Notes: generated by a model from the letters alone, not told the origin. Positions 1 to 8,987 are shown, counted from the stretch's first letter. The stretch: 64,000 nt of DNA from Villigracilis sp024434165 (GCA_030263665.1 SZPK01000014.1:1-64000); one strand, 5' to 3'. Numbers and translations are program-made.

Positions 1-1638
1 CGCGCTCTTGTTTGCGCCCGACTTGAAGTCGCCCAGCTGCAGCGCGGCGTTGTTTCCGAAGGGGCTGACGTGGCGGACATCCACCAGCAGTTTGCCGTGT
101 GTGCTGAAGGGCAGCGTGCCGCTCTTGCCTGCATACTTGAACTTGAGCGTCACGCCGGTGATGACGGCGTTGGCAGGCAGGGTCGTGTCGAACGACAACA
201 TGGCGCGATACTGCTTGTTTGCGGCATCATCTCCCACGTTGAGGGTCGAAGCGGTGTTGTTCTTCGTCCCGCCCACGCCGCTGGTCTCGGTGGATTCCAG
301 AATCCAGCCATCCTGCGAATCGGTGGAGATAAGAGTCAGAGTGGCGGAATTGACTTCGTATGCGCCTATATCGCATTGGATTCCAAACGGGCGCGCTATA
401 CCGCGCTGGTCGGTGGCGGGACAGCCGGAATTTGTTCCAGCATCAATCGCCGGGCTGCCCGCACTGAGCGCCATGGTTTGGGTAAAACCGCCGTTGTTTG
501 CCAGCGCGCCCAACATCGGATCAGCGTCAAGATTACCTTCGCCTGCATAGCCTCCCTGTACGATGCTGTAGGTGACGACGGGGGCGCTTGAATTCGTATC
601 AACGATTTCGCCTCCTGTGTTTCCATACATGATGCTATTGCGAATCGTTGGATTGCTGGAACCGTTGTAAATCGCGCCGCCGGCGGTATTGCCGCTAAAG
701 GTCACGTTGGTCAGGGTTGGATTGGCGCCAAGGTTTTGCATCCCGCCGCCAAATGCGGCGGAGTTTTCGGTAAACGTCACGTTGATCAGGATTGGATCGC
801 AGACGATATTGCGCATCCCGCCTCCTGCAGAGGCGGCAGAATTACCGATAAATGTCACGTTCGTCAGGATTGGAACACTGCCATCCGTGTTGTACATTCC
901 TCCGCCCATATTGCTGGCGGTATTCCCGCTGAAGGTCACATTCGTCAGGGTCGGATCGGCATCCTGGGTATATACCCCGCCGCCCAATGCGGCGGAGTTT
1001 CCGGTGAACGTCACGTTGGTAAGGGATGGAGTGATGTCTATATAATTGTACATGCCGCCGCCCTTGTCGTTCGCATGGTTGTTGCTAATAATCAGATTTG
1101 ACAAGGCAGGGCTTGCACTTGTAAGAATAAATATCCCGCCGCCATTTCCGTTGCTACCGATGCCCGTTGCATTCCCTCCTGTGATGGTGAAACCATCCAA
1201 AACCGCGGTGTTGAGCGTGGATGAAGCATTGACGACGTGATAGGAGTTGTCACTCATATCATTCGCCGTCCCAATGTCACCGCTCAAGATCGTCACGTTG
1301 GCTGCCGGGTCTCGCTCCGAGAGGGAGGACTCTGTGCCGGCAAAGCCGCCGTAAACCGCTACGCCGTTCTTGAGCGTGAAGGAAATGAACCGCTGCGTGG
1401 TTGTGGTCGGCTTGTACGTTCCGGCTGCCACCCAGATCTGGTCGCCGCTGGCTGCCGCGGCAAGCGCGCTTTGCAGGTCGGTGTAAGCATTCGTCCACGA
1501 AGTACCGTTGTTGGCTCCAGCGGCGTCGTCATTTACATAAATGATCCCCGCCGCGTGCGCAGGCTGGGCGGGCGCAGCCGCAAACAGGCTTGCCAATACG
1601 CTGGCAAAAACAATAAGATGAACAATACGATTAAACAT
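1..1638 (-). CDS. Secreted right-handed beta-helix (choice-of-anchor Q type) protein, C-terminus cut by window edge
   Basis: Reading leftwards from an ATG at 1638 preceded by AAGGAG gives 546 open codons to the window edge. Residues 1-30 form a signal peptide (basic start, hydrophobic core, ending near AHA-A), so the protein is exported. Five units of the form P-x-L-T-N-V-T-F-x-G/E-N-S/T-A recur every 25-27 residues (bases about 700-1030), the coil period of a parallel beta-helix. They are followed by DQRG-RPFG-CDIGAYE, the conserved end of the choice-of-anchor Q family. After that comes a beta-rich region with a DNRLRE-like look (SFDTTLPANAVITGVTLKF). Such proteins are extracellular adhesins or polysaccharide-active proteins; no catalytic residues were identified. 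The true C-terminus lies outside the window, so size and anchoring are unknown. Confidence 0.85.
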   Translation of the reverse strand, partial: MFNRIVHLIVFASVLASLFAAAPAQPAHAAGIIYVNDDAAGANNGTSWTNAYTDLQSALAAAASGDQIWVAAGTYKPTTTTQRFISFTLKNGVAVYGGFAGTESSLSERDPAANVTILSGDIGTANDMSDNSYHVVNASSTLNTAVLDGFTITGGNATGIGSNGNGGGIFILTSASPALSNLIISNNHANDKGGGMYNYIDITPSLTNVTFTGNSAALGGGVYTQDADPTLTNVTFSGNTASNMGGGMYNTDGSVPILTNVTFIGNSAASAGGGMRNIVCDPILINVTFTENSAAFGGGMQNLGANPTLTNVTFSGNTAGGAIYNGSSNPTIRNSIMYGNTGGEIVDTNSSAPVVTYSIVQGGYAGEGNLDADPMLGALANNGGFTQTMALSAGSPAIDAGTNSGCPATDQRGIARPFGIQCDIGAYEVNSATLTLISTDSQDGWILESTETSGVGGTKNNTASTLNVGDDAANKQYRAMLSFDTTLPANAVITGVTLKFKYAGKSGTLPFSTHGKLLVDVRHVSPFGNNAALQLGDFKSGANKSA

Positions 1639-1809
1639 GGGTTACTCCTTTTCTAAATCTTGCCCCACTATACAAAATCCGCCGTTGAAAATGTTGACAT
1701 TTGTTGCACGTTGCGGAGGTACCCCGGTACTGGGTTTCGGAAGGGATTCGCGTGCTGCAAGCATGGATTAAATCTCTAATTTTTGGCTGGCAAACGGGCG
1801 CGCCTCAGG

Positions 1810-1815
1810 TAAAAT
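1810..1815 (+). promoter_or_regulatory. -10 element for a leaderless XRE/NB-ARC gene
   Basis: TAAAAT ends 6 bases before the ATG at 1822, with a 4/6 match to TTGACA (CTGGCA, 1787-1792) 17 bases upstream. No Shine-Dalgarno fits between, so the transcript would begin at or next to the start codon. Inferred from sequence only. Confidence 0.5.
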
Positions 1816-1821
1816 TCTTTC

Positions 1822-4407
1822 ATGGCAGAGCAAGCAAGCGGTCTCTCGCCCCGTGATTTCAATACCTTCGGCGAACTCCTGCGCTTCCTGCGCGTCCGCG
1901 CCGGGCTCTCTCAACGCGACCTGGCAGCCAGGGTTGGCTATCACTACAGCCACGTCAACCGCTTCGAGAAACAGCAGCGCGCCCCAGACCGCGCCACGCT
2001 GCTGGCGCATTTCATCCCCGCGCTGGAGATTCAGAATCAACCCGAATGGACGGAACGCCTGCTGGAACTCGCCGCCCAGGCGCAGGAAGAAACAAAGGAG
2101 GGTCAGCCAAAAACCGAATCCGTTTTCAGCGGAAAAAACGAATACCGGCTGCCCGCCAGCCTGGGAGCCATGATTGGACGCGAACAGGAAACCATCCTGC
2201 TCGCCAAACTGCTGCTTCAGGAAGATATCCGCCTGCTGACGGTCATCGGTCCGCCGGGTGTGGGCAAGACGCGCACCTCCCTGCATGTTGCGGAAAAAAT
2301 CGCGCATCATTTTTCGCACGGGGCGGTCTTTGTCAACCTTGCGCCGGTCGCCAAAGCCAGCCGCGTGCTTTACACCCTGGCGGACACCCTCGGCTTGGTG
2401 GAGACCAGCGCCGCTCCCAGCCTGCGGATGCTGCAAAGTTTTCTGCGCGATAAAAATCTGTTGATCGTGATGGATAACTTCGAGCAGGTGCTGGATGCCG
2501 CGCCGCACATGACCGAACTGCTGGGCGCCGCGCCCGGAGTCAAAATGCTCATCACCAGCCGCGAGGCGCTGCGCATTCAGGGCGAACGTGAATTTCCGCT
2601 TGCGCCCCTGCCGCTGCCCGAGGATGTCCATCTTTTGGAAGAATCGCCCGCGGTGCAATTATTCGTCCAGCGAGCGATTGCCGTCCAACCAGACTTTCAA
2701 CTCACCCCGGAAAACGCCCCGCTCGTGATGGAAATCTGCCGCCGCCTCGACGGGCTTCCCCTCGCCCTGGAACTTGCCGCTGCGCGCATCCGTTCGCTCA
2801 GCCTCGCCGACATGCTCGCCCAATTCGACCGGCTCTTCGATTGGCTCACTCGAGGGCGGCGCGACTCGCCCGCCTGGCGGCAGACCCTGCTCGGCGCCAT
2901 CGAGTGGAGCTACGGCTTGCTCACCGACCCGGAACGGACTCTGCTTGCCCGCCTTGCAGTCTTCTCCGGCGGGTGGACGCTGGAAGCCGCAGAAGCCGTA
3001 TGCAGCGATGAACGCCTCCTAAAAAAGAACAGGGTCGTGGACCTGCTTTCACAATTGGTGGATCGTTCCCTCGTCGTTTCAGAGCCGCATTTGGGAAGAG
3101 CGCGTTATCGCTTCCTGGACACCATTTTTCACTTTTCGCTTTCCAAATTGGAAGAATCTGGCAAAAAGGAGGAGTTGCGGGACCGTCATCTGGATTATTT
3201 CAGCGGATGGGCGGAAGCGGCGAAGGCGCGGCTCGAAACCGCACCCCCGCTGGAATTGCGCGGGCAGATGGATGCGGAGGGCAACAACATCCGTGCGGCG
3301 TTGGAATGGGGGCTGTCGAACAAGCAGCAAACCGAAACCGGCTTGCGGCTGGTCTGCTCAGCGGGGTCGGTGTGGCTCAAGCACAGCCACTTCAAGGAGG
3401 CGCTTGCGTGGGCGGAAAAATATCTCCCGTTATCGAACGAACATCCCAATTTAAAGGCGCGATTGCTATTCCTTGCCACGGCGCTTTCCTACTGGCGCGA
3501 CAATTTACAGCAAGCCCTGACCTATGGCGCAGAGGGTGCGCCGCTTGCCAAGGCGGTCGGCGCGTATGACGCCTGCGCCGGAATCCTGTGCTACATGGGC
3601 GACGCCCTGCGCGAAAGCGGACAATACGAAGCCGCCCGCAAAAACGTGGAAGAGGCGGTGACGCTTTGCCGCGAACATTTTCGCCCAATCCGCCTGAGCA
3701 TGGCATTGACCAGTCTGGGGATCATCCGCTATCAGATGGGAGAGCGCGACTTCGCCGAGACCCACATTGACGAGGCACTCGAGATCGCCGAGCGCGAAAA
3801 CAGCCTGTGGGCGCAGAGTTATGCCCTGCGTGTGCGCGCGGACAACCTGCGCTTCGATGGCAAGTTCGCCGATTCCTACCGCGCCTATGAAGAAGCGCTT
3901 TCGGTCTCGCGCGAGATTGACGACCGCATCAGCGTCGGCATGGAACTGGCAAACCTTTCCCTGCTGGCGAACGTGCTGGGCGATTATTCCGCCTCCGCAA
4001 ATTACGCCAGGAAGGCGCTCGCCCTTTTCCAATCCATCGGCAATGAATACCAACAGCCGTTCCCGCAGCGGATGCTGGCATACGCGCTGACGCATGAAGG
4101 AGACATTCAACGCGCCCGCGCCGCCTGCATGGAAAGCCTGAACGGCAATCGCGCCATCGGGCATCGCACCGGGGTCATTGCCTGCCTGGTTTGTCTCGCC
4201 TCCATTCTGTATGCAGAGGGGAATACCAGCGCCGCGCACGGTTTGCTTTCCACCTTACAGGCGGAAATCGCCGCGCATTCGGTTAAATTGATGGAACCGG
4301 ATGCAAAAGCGTTCAACCATCTGGTCGCCTCGTTGAAGGTGCGGGCGGCTCCCGTCGAGGAGAAAGGCGGGAGTCTCGTGGAGGTGCTTGGCGAATTGGG
4401 TTTGTAA
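1822..4407 (+). CDS. XRE-type HTH / NB-ARC ATPase / TPR signal-transduction regulator
   Basis: 861 residues. An N-terminal XRE helix-turn-helix (about 15-70; LSQRDLAARVGYHYSHVNRFE) is followed by an AfsR/LuxR-like STAND ATPase module. Its Walker A is GPPGVGKTR (about 143-151), Walker B is LLIVMDNF (about 213-220), and the winged-helix part contains GLPLALELAAARIR. The C-terminal half (about 480-830) is rich in tetratricopeptide-like helices. Proteins of this build are cytoplasmic one-component regulators that bind DNA and switch with ATP/ADP and a ligand sensed by the repeats; the ligand and target here are unknown. It stands alone, divergent from the beta-helix gene, which is a possible target by position only. 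The start lies directly behind a -10 element, so the mRNA is probably leaderless. Confidence 0.9.
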   Translation: MAEQASGLSPRDFNTFGELLRFLRVRAGLSQRDLAARVGYHYSHVNRFEKQQRAPDRATLLAHFIPALEIQNQPEWTERLLELAAQAQEETKEGQPKTESVFSGKNEYRLPASLGAMIGREQETILLAKLLLQEDIRLLTVIGPPGVGKTRTSLHVAEKIAHHFSHGAVFVNLAPVAKASRVLYTLADTLGLVETSAAPSLRMLQSFLRDKNLLIVMDNFEQVLDAAPHMTELLGAAPGVKMLITSREALRIQGEREFPLAPLPLPEDVHLLEESPAVQLFVQRAIAVQPDFQLTPENAPLVMEICRRLDGLPLALELAAARIRSLSLADMLAQFDRLFDWLTRGRRDSPAWRQTLLGAIEWSYGLLTDPERTLLARLAVFSGGWTLEAAEAVCSDERLLKKNRVVDLLSQLVDRSLVVSEPHLGRARYRFLDTIFHFSLSKLEESGKKEELRDRHLDYFSGWAEAAKARLETAPPLELRGQMDAEGNNIRAALEWGLSNKQQTETGLRLVCSAGSVWLKHSHFKEALAWAEKYLPLSNEHPNLKARLLFLATALSYWRDNLQQALTYGAEGAPLAKAVGAYDACAGILCYMGDALRESGQYEAARKNVEEAVTLCREHFRPIRLSMALTSLGIIRYQMGERDFAETHIDEALEIAERENSLWAQSYALRVRADNLRFDGKFADSYRAYEEALSVSREIDDRISVGMELANLSLLANVLGDYSASANYARKALALFQSIGNEYQQPFPQRMLAYALTHEGDIQRARAACMESLNGNRAIGHRTGVIACLVCLASILYAEGNTSAAHGLLSTLQAEIAAHSVKLMEPDAKAFNHLVASLKVRAAPVEEKGGSLVEVLGELGL

Positions 4408-4431
4408 ACTCTCCACTTTCCCACTTGCAGT

Positions 4432-4437
4432 TATAAT
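4432..4437 (+). promoter_or_regulatory. -10 element upstream of peroxiredoxin
   Basis: A consensus TATAAT lies 30 bases before the ATG at 4468. No convincing -35 was found at the usual distance. AATGGAG close to the start could serve as the ribosome binding site. Confidence 0.4.
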
Positions 4438-4467
4438 TGCGCGAGTCATTTCCCAAATGGAGTCTCG

Positions 4468-4935
4468 ATGGCGATCCCTGCCGGCATCCCCGCACCTGAT
4501 TTTGAATTAATGGACGACGCCCATACCCTTCGCAAACTTTCCGATTATCGCGGAAAAAACGTCGTGTTGTATTTCTATCCGAAGGACGATACGCCCGGAT
4601 GTACGAAAGAAGCGTGCAACTTCCGCGACGACTACTCTGCCTATGAAAAAGCCGGGGTGGTCATCCTCGGCGTCAGCCCGGATTCGGTCGAATCGCATGT
4701 GAAATTCAAGAAGAAATTCCAATTGCAGTTTCCGCTGCTTGCGGATGAGGGACATAAAGTCTGCGACCTGTACGGCGTGTGGGGACCCAAGAAATTCATG
4801 GGCAGGGAGTACGAAGGCGTACTGCGGACGACGTTTTTGATTGACGGCAGCGGCGTTATCAAAAAGGTGTATGAAAACGTCCGCCCGGCGGAACACAGCG
4901 CGGAATTGCTCGCGGAACTGGGTTTGAGTGCGTAA
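4468..4935 (+). CDS. bcp: Thioredoxin-dependent peroxiredoxin, BCP/PrxQ type
   Basis: 155 residues, the usual length of the family. It reduces hydrogen peroxide and organic hydroperoxides in the cytoplasm using thioredoxin. The active site DDTPGCTKEAC carries the peroxidatic Cys45 and, five residues on, the resolving Cys50, which is the atypical two-Cys pattern of PrxQ. The supporting PKD, GVSPDS and LRTTFLID segments of the thioredoxin fold are all present. It is a single-gene unit between the large regulator and the cytochrome oxidase operon, followed by a weak hairpin. Placement beside a respiratory operon fits a role in handling respiratory oxidants, but this is inference. Confidence 0.95.
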   Translation: MAIPAGIPAPDFELMDDAHTLRKLSDYRGKNVVLYFYPKDDTPGCTKEACNFRDDYSAYEKAGVVILGVSPDSVESHVKFKKKFQLQFPLLADEGHKVCDLYGVWGPKKFMGREYEGVLRTTFLIDGSGVIKKVYENVRPAEHSAELLAELGLSA

Positions 4936-4984
4936 ACTGCGTATCATGCGGTGAGTTATCGTGTTGTAAGTGTCTGATTTGCGT

Positions 4985-5014
4985 GCCGGCGGTGTAAAAA
5001 AACCGTCGGCTTGA
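4985..5014 (+). terminator. Possible weak terminator after bcp
   Basis: GCCGGCGGT and ACCGTCGGC pair (one G-U) around an A-rich loop, followed by TTGATT. The T-run is poor, so this is a low-confidence terminator. Confidence 0.4.
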
Positions 5015-5080
5015 TTCTCCGAGCCTTCCACGTCTGGAAAGAGGCGTTCGAAACGGGTCGTCCATCCGTCAACACAAAAC

Positions 5081-5109
5081 GTGACAATCGAGACGGATTT
5101 TGTTATAAT
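5081..5109 (+). promoter_or_regulatory. Sigma-70 type promoter of the cytochrome oxidase operon
   Basis: GTGACA (5/6 match) and a perfect TATAAT are separated by 17 bases. The predicted start near 5116 leaves a leader of about 98 bases with a small CGGGG-TTTTT-CCCCG hairpin at 5174-5188, just before the GGAGAGAG ribosome binding site. Confidence 0.75.
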
Positions 5110-5213
5110 CGAAAATTGTGAAAATTGAGACAAATCAGACTTGATATGTCCAATTTTTAACGCAATCAATAAACGGGGTTTTTCCCCGCGCTAATCTTTT
5201 CAGGAGAGAGACT

Positions 5214-6233
5214 ATGCAACATTTTGTGGTTGTGGGAATTCTGGTGCTGGTGATGGCCGTTCTCACGTATCTGGGTCTTGACGCCATCGGGCTTGCAAGA
5301 CAGATGCATCCAGTGGCGGGAAGCGCGCAGGCGGCTTCGATTGACCAATTATGGAACTGGGAAATGATCGTCATTTCCTTTTTGTTTTCCCTCATCGTCG
5401 TGCCGTTGATCTACAGTCTGATCGTCTTCCGCCGCAAAAAGGGCGATACGACGGATGCCGAACACGTGGAAGGCAACACCACGCTCGAAATCAGCTGGAC
5501 GGTCGTGCCGCTGATCATCGTGATGGTCTTCGCATACCTCGGCGCATATTCCCTTGGGGAAGTCCGCCGCGTGGACCCGCAGGCATTTGTGGTCAACGTA
5601 AAGGCGCAGCAATTCAGTTGGACGTTCGAATACCCCGAATATGGAATTGTGAGCAATGAATTGTACCTGCCGGTAAACAAGCAGGTCGTTCTTAAGATGG
5701 AATCGGCGGATGTCATCCACTCGTTCTGGGTTCCCGAATGGCGCATCAAACAGGACGTTGTGCCGGGCCGCGTGACCGAGTACCGCGTCACCCCGACGCT
5801 GGAGGGCAGATTCAAGGTGCGCTGCGCCGAGTTGTGTGGTATGACGCACTACGCCATGGAAGGACCCATCGCCGTCGTCAGCCAGGCGGACTATGAGGCA
5901 TGGGCGGCAGAGCAGGTGGCGCTTGCCGCCGCGGCTCAGACTCCCGAAGGGCAGGGGAAACTTGCCGCTGTGAAATATGGCTGTGTGGGCTGTCACTCGG
6001 CGGATGGTTCGCCGCTCACGGGTCCCACCTGGTTCGGTCTGTTTGGAAAAGAAGAGGAACTGCTCGATGGCTCGACCGTTGTGGTTGACGAAGCCTATCT
6101 CATCGAGTCCATTCGTGACCCGAACGCCAAAATCGTGGCTGGGTTTACTTCGCCGTCCGCCATGCCGCCCTACCCGAACCTGACGGATGAAGAGATCGCG
6201 AACATCATCGCGTACATCCAAACGCTGAAATAG
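5214..6233 (+). CDS. coxB: Cytochrome c oxidase subunit II with fused C-terminal cytochrome c (caa3 type)
   Basis: 339 residues. It accepts electrons from cytochrome c or a high-potential donor and passes them via CuA to subunit I on the outer face of the membrane. An N-terminal hydrophobic stretch and two transmembrane helices (about 50-70 and 95-112) are followed by the cupredoxin domain. The CuA ligands His169, Cys204, Cys208, His212 and Met215 are all present, in IHSFW and CAELCGMTHYAM. A class I cytochrome c domain follows (haem motif CVGCH at 257-261, probable axial Met317 in SAMPPYP), so electron entry is covalently tethered. First gene of the cox operon, 20 bases before coxA; the start is supported by CAGGAGAGAG. 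Confidence 0.96.
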   Translation: MQHFVVVGILVLVMAVLTYLGLDAIGLARQMHPVAGSAQAASIDQLWNWEMIVISFLFSLIVVPLIYSLIVFRRKKGDTTDAEHVEGNTTLEISWTVVPLIIVMVFAYLGAYSLGEVRRVDPQAFVVNVKAQQFSWTFEYPEYGIVSNELYLPVNKQVVLKMESADVIHSFWVPEWRIKQDVVPGRVTEYRVTPTLEGRFKVRCAELCGMTHYAMEGPIAVVSQADYEAWAAEQVALAAAAQTPEGQGKLAAVKYGCVGCHSADGSPLTGPTWFGLFGKEEELLDGSTVVVDEAYLIESIRDPNAKIVAGFTSPSAMPPYPNLTDEEIANIIAYIQTLK

Positions 6234-6253
6234 ATTGGAAGAGGCATAATCCC

Positions 6254-8146
6254 ATGAAGAAATTCTTTTCAAGCGCCCTTGCGCGCGGCTTGTTCTGGCA
6301 GTTCGTCGGCATCCTGGCAGGGGCGGGACTGGTCACAGGTATTCGTGTGTTGATGGGCTTAAATGCAACCGATACCTTCTTCTTCACCGAACCTGCCTGG
6401 GTGGTGGGCGGGTTGACAGGCGCCCTGTTCTTCCTTGTCGGCTCCGGTGTGACCAGCGACTGGATCAAGTGGGCGCGCGGAATGGATACCCCCGAACACC
6501 ACGAGGAACATCATACCGGCTGGGAGAAGTACATCAATCTTTCCCTCGATCACAAAGTGATCGGCATCCAATACACGCTCATCGCGCTCGTGTTGATCAG
6601 CGTCGGCGGTCTGTTTGCGTTGATCTTCCGCACCGAGCTTGCCGCCTCGGAACTTCAATTCCTGACAACCGACATGAAGCTGTTCGGTCAGAACGGACCG
6701 CAGTTGTACAACACGCTGATGTCCCTGCACGGCATGATCATGATCGTTTCCATCCTGCTGGGCATTTCCGGCATCATCAACTATGTCGTTCCGCTCCTGC
6801 TCGGCGCACAGGATATGGCGTTTCCGCGCTTGAACGCATTCTCCTACTGGATCGCCGTGCCCGCGGCGGTGCTGCTGCTGATGAGTCTGGTGCTCGGCGG
6901 TTTCGATACCGGCTGGACGGGCTACCCGCCGCTCTCGGCGCGCGCGCCCGTCGGAATGCAGATGTTCTTCCTCGGCGTGTTTGTGGCGGGGTGGTCGTCC
7001 ATTCTGGGCGCGTTGAACGTGATTGCCACCGTGCTGCGCATGCGCGCCAAAGGCATGACCGCCATGCGGATGCCTATCTTCGTTTGGGCGGCAATCGCCA
7101 CTTCCTTGATCGCCCTGACCGCCACACAGTTGATCGGTCTCTCCTTTCAATTGGTCATGTTCCAGCGTTTGCTTGGCATGGGTTTCTTCGACCCCGCCAA
7201 GGGCGGCAACCCCGTGCTCTTCCAGCACCTGTTCTGGTTCTACTCCCACCCCGCGGTGTATGTGTTCGTCCTGCCCGGTCTGGGCGTGATTTCTGAATTG
7301 CTGCCCGTCTTCGTGCGCAAGCCGCTCTTCGGCTACCGCTGGATTGCGATGTCTTCGCTGGGCATTGCGCTGGTCGGTTTCGTGGTTTGGGCGCATCACA
7401 TGTTCACCTCGGGCATGAACGAGTACCTGCGTGTTCCCTTCATGTACAGCACCCTGCTGGTGGCGGTTCCCACCGGCGTGAAATTCTTCTCCTGGGTTGC
7501 CACGATCTGGAAGGGAAAAATCTCGACCCCGACCCCAATGCTCTTCGTGCTTGGCGCGATTGTGGTCTTCCTCATGGGCGGTCTTTCCGGTCCGCCGAAC
7601 GCAACCGTTTCCACCGACCTGCACCTGCATGACACCTACTTCATCGTCGGGCACTTCCACGATACGATCTTCGGCGGCTTCGTCTTCCCGTTCTTTGCCG
7701 CCATCTATTACTGGTATCCCAAAGCGACGGGCCGCAAGATGAACGAAACGCTCGGCAAACTGCACTTCTGGCTGATGACGCCTTCGTTCTTCGTGCTGAC
7801 CTTTGGCATGATGTATGTCGGCTTGATCGGCATGCGCCGCCGCATTGCGGACTACGACCCTGCGCTCGGCATTGACGTTTATCATCTCATCATGACGATA
7901 GCCGGTTACCTGATCGCCGTTTCCGTGCTCATCTTCCTGTACAACTTCTTCAACAGCCTCAAGAATGGCGAAAAAGCCGAAGGCAACGTGTGGGATTCGC
8001 GCTCGCCGGAGTGGCAGGTTCCCTCCCCGATGCCCGCGCACAACTACGACCAGCCCTTCGAGGTGGTTGGCGAGCCTTACGATTACGGCTTGAAAGATTC
8101 GGCGTACGTCCGCTTTGCCGGGACCGCCAAAAGCACACATAAATAA
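6254..8146 (+). CDS. coxA: Cytochrome c oxidase subunit I, A2-type haem-copper oxidase
   Basis: 630 residues, 12 or more membrane helices. It reduces oxygen to water at a haem a3-CuB centre while pumping protons. Low-spin haem His159 (SLHGM), CuB ligands His332, His381 and His382, cross-linked Tyr336, and haem ligands His467 and His469 (VGHFH) are visible. The helix VI motif is YSHPAVY, so the Glu of A1 enzymes (GHPEVY) is replaced by the Tyr-Ser signature of the A2 subfamily known from Rhodothermus and Thermus caa3 oxidases. The N-terminus has two extra hydrophobic segments before the core. It lies between coxB and the IV-III fusion in one operon. Confidence 0.97.
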   Translation: MKKFFSSALARGLFWQFVGILAGAGLVTGIRVLMGLNATDTFFFTEPAWVVGGLTGALFFLVGSGVTSDWIKWARGMDTPEHHEEHHTGWEKYINLSLDHKVIGIQYTLIALVLISVGGLFALIFRTELAASELQFLTTDMKLFGQNGPQLYNTLMSLHGMIMIVSILLGISGIINYVVPLLLGAQDMAFPRLNAFSYWIAVPAAVLLLMSLVLGGFDTGWTGYPPLSARAPVGMQMFFLGVFVAGWSSILGALNVIATVLRMRAKGMTAMRMPIFVWAAIATSLIALTATQLIGLSFQLVMFQRLLGMGFFDPAKGGNPVLFQHLFWFYSHPAVYVFVLPGLGVISELLPVFVRKPLFGYRWIAMSSLGIALVGFVVWAHHMFTSGMNEYLRVPFMYSTLLVAVPTGVKFFSWVATIWKGKISTPTPMLFVLGAIVVFLMGGLSGPPNATVSTDLHLHDTYFIVGHFHDTIFGGFVFPFFAAIYYWYPKATGRKMNETLGKLHFWLMTPSFFVLTFGMMYVGLIGMRRRIADYDPALGIDVYHLIMTIAGYLIAVSVLIFLYNFFNSLKNGEKAEGNVWDSRSPEWQVPSPMPAHNYDQPFEVVGEPYDYGLKDSAYVRFAGTAKSTHK

Positions 8147-8163
8147 AGGCGAGGATCGAAAAA

Positions 8164-8946
8164 ATGGCACATTCAGAAAATAAATCGTCCGCCCTCATGC
8201 AGGGTGTGGTGATCTTCGTGTATCTCGCGGTCTTGACCGTGATCGAATACTTCATTGCTGTGGCGTTCGACGCCGTGCCTCTGCTCATCGTGGTGGCGGC
8301 GATAAAAGCCGGGCTGGTGATGTACTATTACATGCACATTTACAAATTGAACGAGGACGATGGAGAAGACCAGCACTCCTACCGCTACAAGTCCGGCACG
8401 AACCGCATTGGCTTGTGGTTGTTCCTGCTCTCGGATTCGTTCGTGTTCGCCGGTCTGATGGCGATGCGCGCCAACTTGCTCGGTCTGACCCGCCCGCACC
8501 TTAATCAGGTGCTCGGTCTGGCGGTGACCGCCATCCTGCTCGTCTCCTCCTTCTTCATGAACCGCGGCGAGACCGCCATGAAACACGGCGATAAAAAAGC
8601 CTTCATGACCAATACGCTGATCACCTTCCTGCTGGGCTTGGGCTTTTTGCTCGGCGTAGTGTTCGTGGAATGGCGGCAGGCGGCGCACGAAGGGCTGACC
8701 GCCGATTTTGGCAACCCGGTCTCCGGTCCGATGGGAGGCGTGTTCTACATGATGACCGGCATGCACGCATTCCACGTCCTGACCGGCTTGATCTTCCTCT
8801 TCGTGGTCTGGAACAACGCCCGCAAGGGCTTGTATACCGCCGAACAGCACTACCCCGTGGAAGCCGCCGCGGTCTACTGGCACTTCGTGGACCTGGTGTG
8901 GATTTTCTTCTACCCTGCGCTGTATCTCATCGGCACGGCAGTATAA
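8164..8946 (+). CDS. coxC: Cytochrome c oxidase subunit IV-subunit III fusion
   Basis: 260 residues. Residues 1-75 match the small prokaryotic subunit IV (two helices, LAVLTVIEYF then IKAGLVMYYYMHIYKL). A short acidic linker (about 66-76) leads into a five-helix subunit III (NRIGLWLFLLSDSFVFAG to YWHFVDLVWIFFYPALY). These are normally separate polypeptides. The order here is IV then III, with no internal stop or restart. Subunit III stabilises subunit I and its proton uptake path; subunit IV is an accessory helix pair. The first helix of III has SD where many homologues have SE. It starts 17 bases after coxA with GGCGAGGATCG ahead of the ATG. Confidence 0.9.
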   Translation: MAHSENKSSALMQGVVIFVYLAVLTVIEYFIAVAFDAVPLLIVVAAIKAGLVMYYYMHIYKLNEDDGEDQHSYRYKSGTNRIGLWLFLLSDSFVFAGLMAMRANLLGLTRPHLNQVLGLAVTAILLVSSFFMNRGETAMKHGDKKAFMTNTLITFLLGLGFLLGVVFVEWRQAAHEGLTADFGNPVSGPMGGVFYMMTGMHAFHVLTGLIFLFVVWNNARKGLYTAEQHYPVEAAAVYWHFVDLVWIFFYPALYLIGTAV

Positions 8947-8958
8947 ATGGAATAATTT

Positions 8959-8987
8959 CCGCCGCCGAACAGGCGGCGGATTTGTTT
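8959..8987 (+). terminator. Hairpin between structural oxidase genes and assembly genes
   Basis: CCGCCGCC-GAACA-GGCGGCGG forms a perfect 8-bp stem (9 with the flanking T-A pair), followed by TTTGTTTTGG. It overlaps the leader of sco, so it may act as a leaky terminator or 3' stabiliser that lowers expression of the assembly genes relative to coxBAC. Confidence 0.5.

Noticed and set aside
1694..1722. TTGACA upstream of the XRE/NB-ARC gene as its promoter
   Set aside because: No -10 at the right distance, and a better -10 lies directly before the start codon.
6359..8170. 603-codon open frame on the - strand, opposite coxA
   Set aside because: It lies entirely antisense to a clear oxidase subunit, is rich in His/Arg/Glu from shifted codon use, and shows no domain or ribosome binding site.
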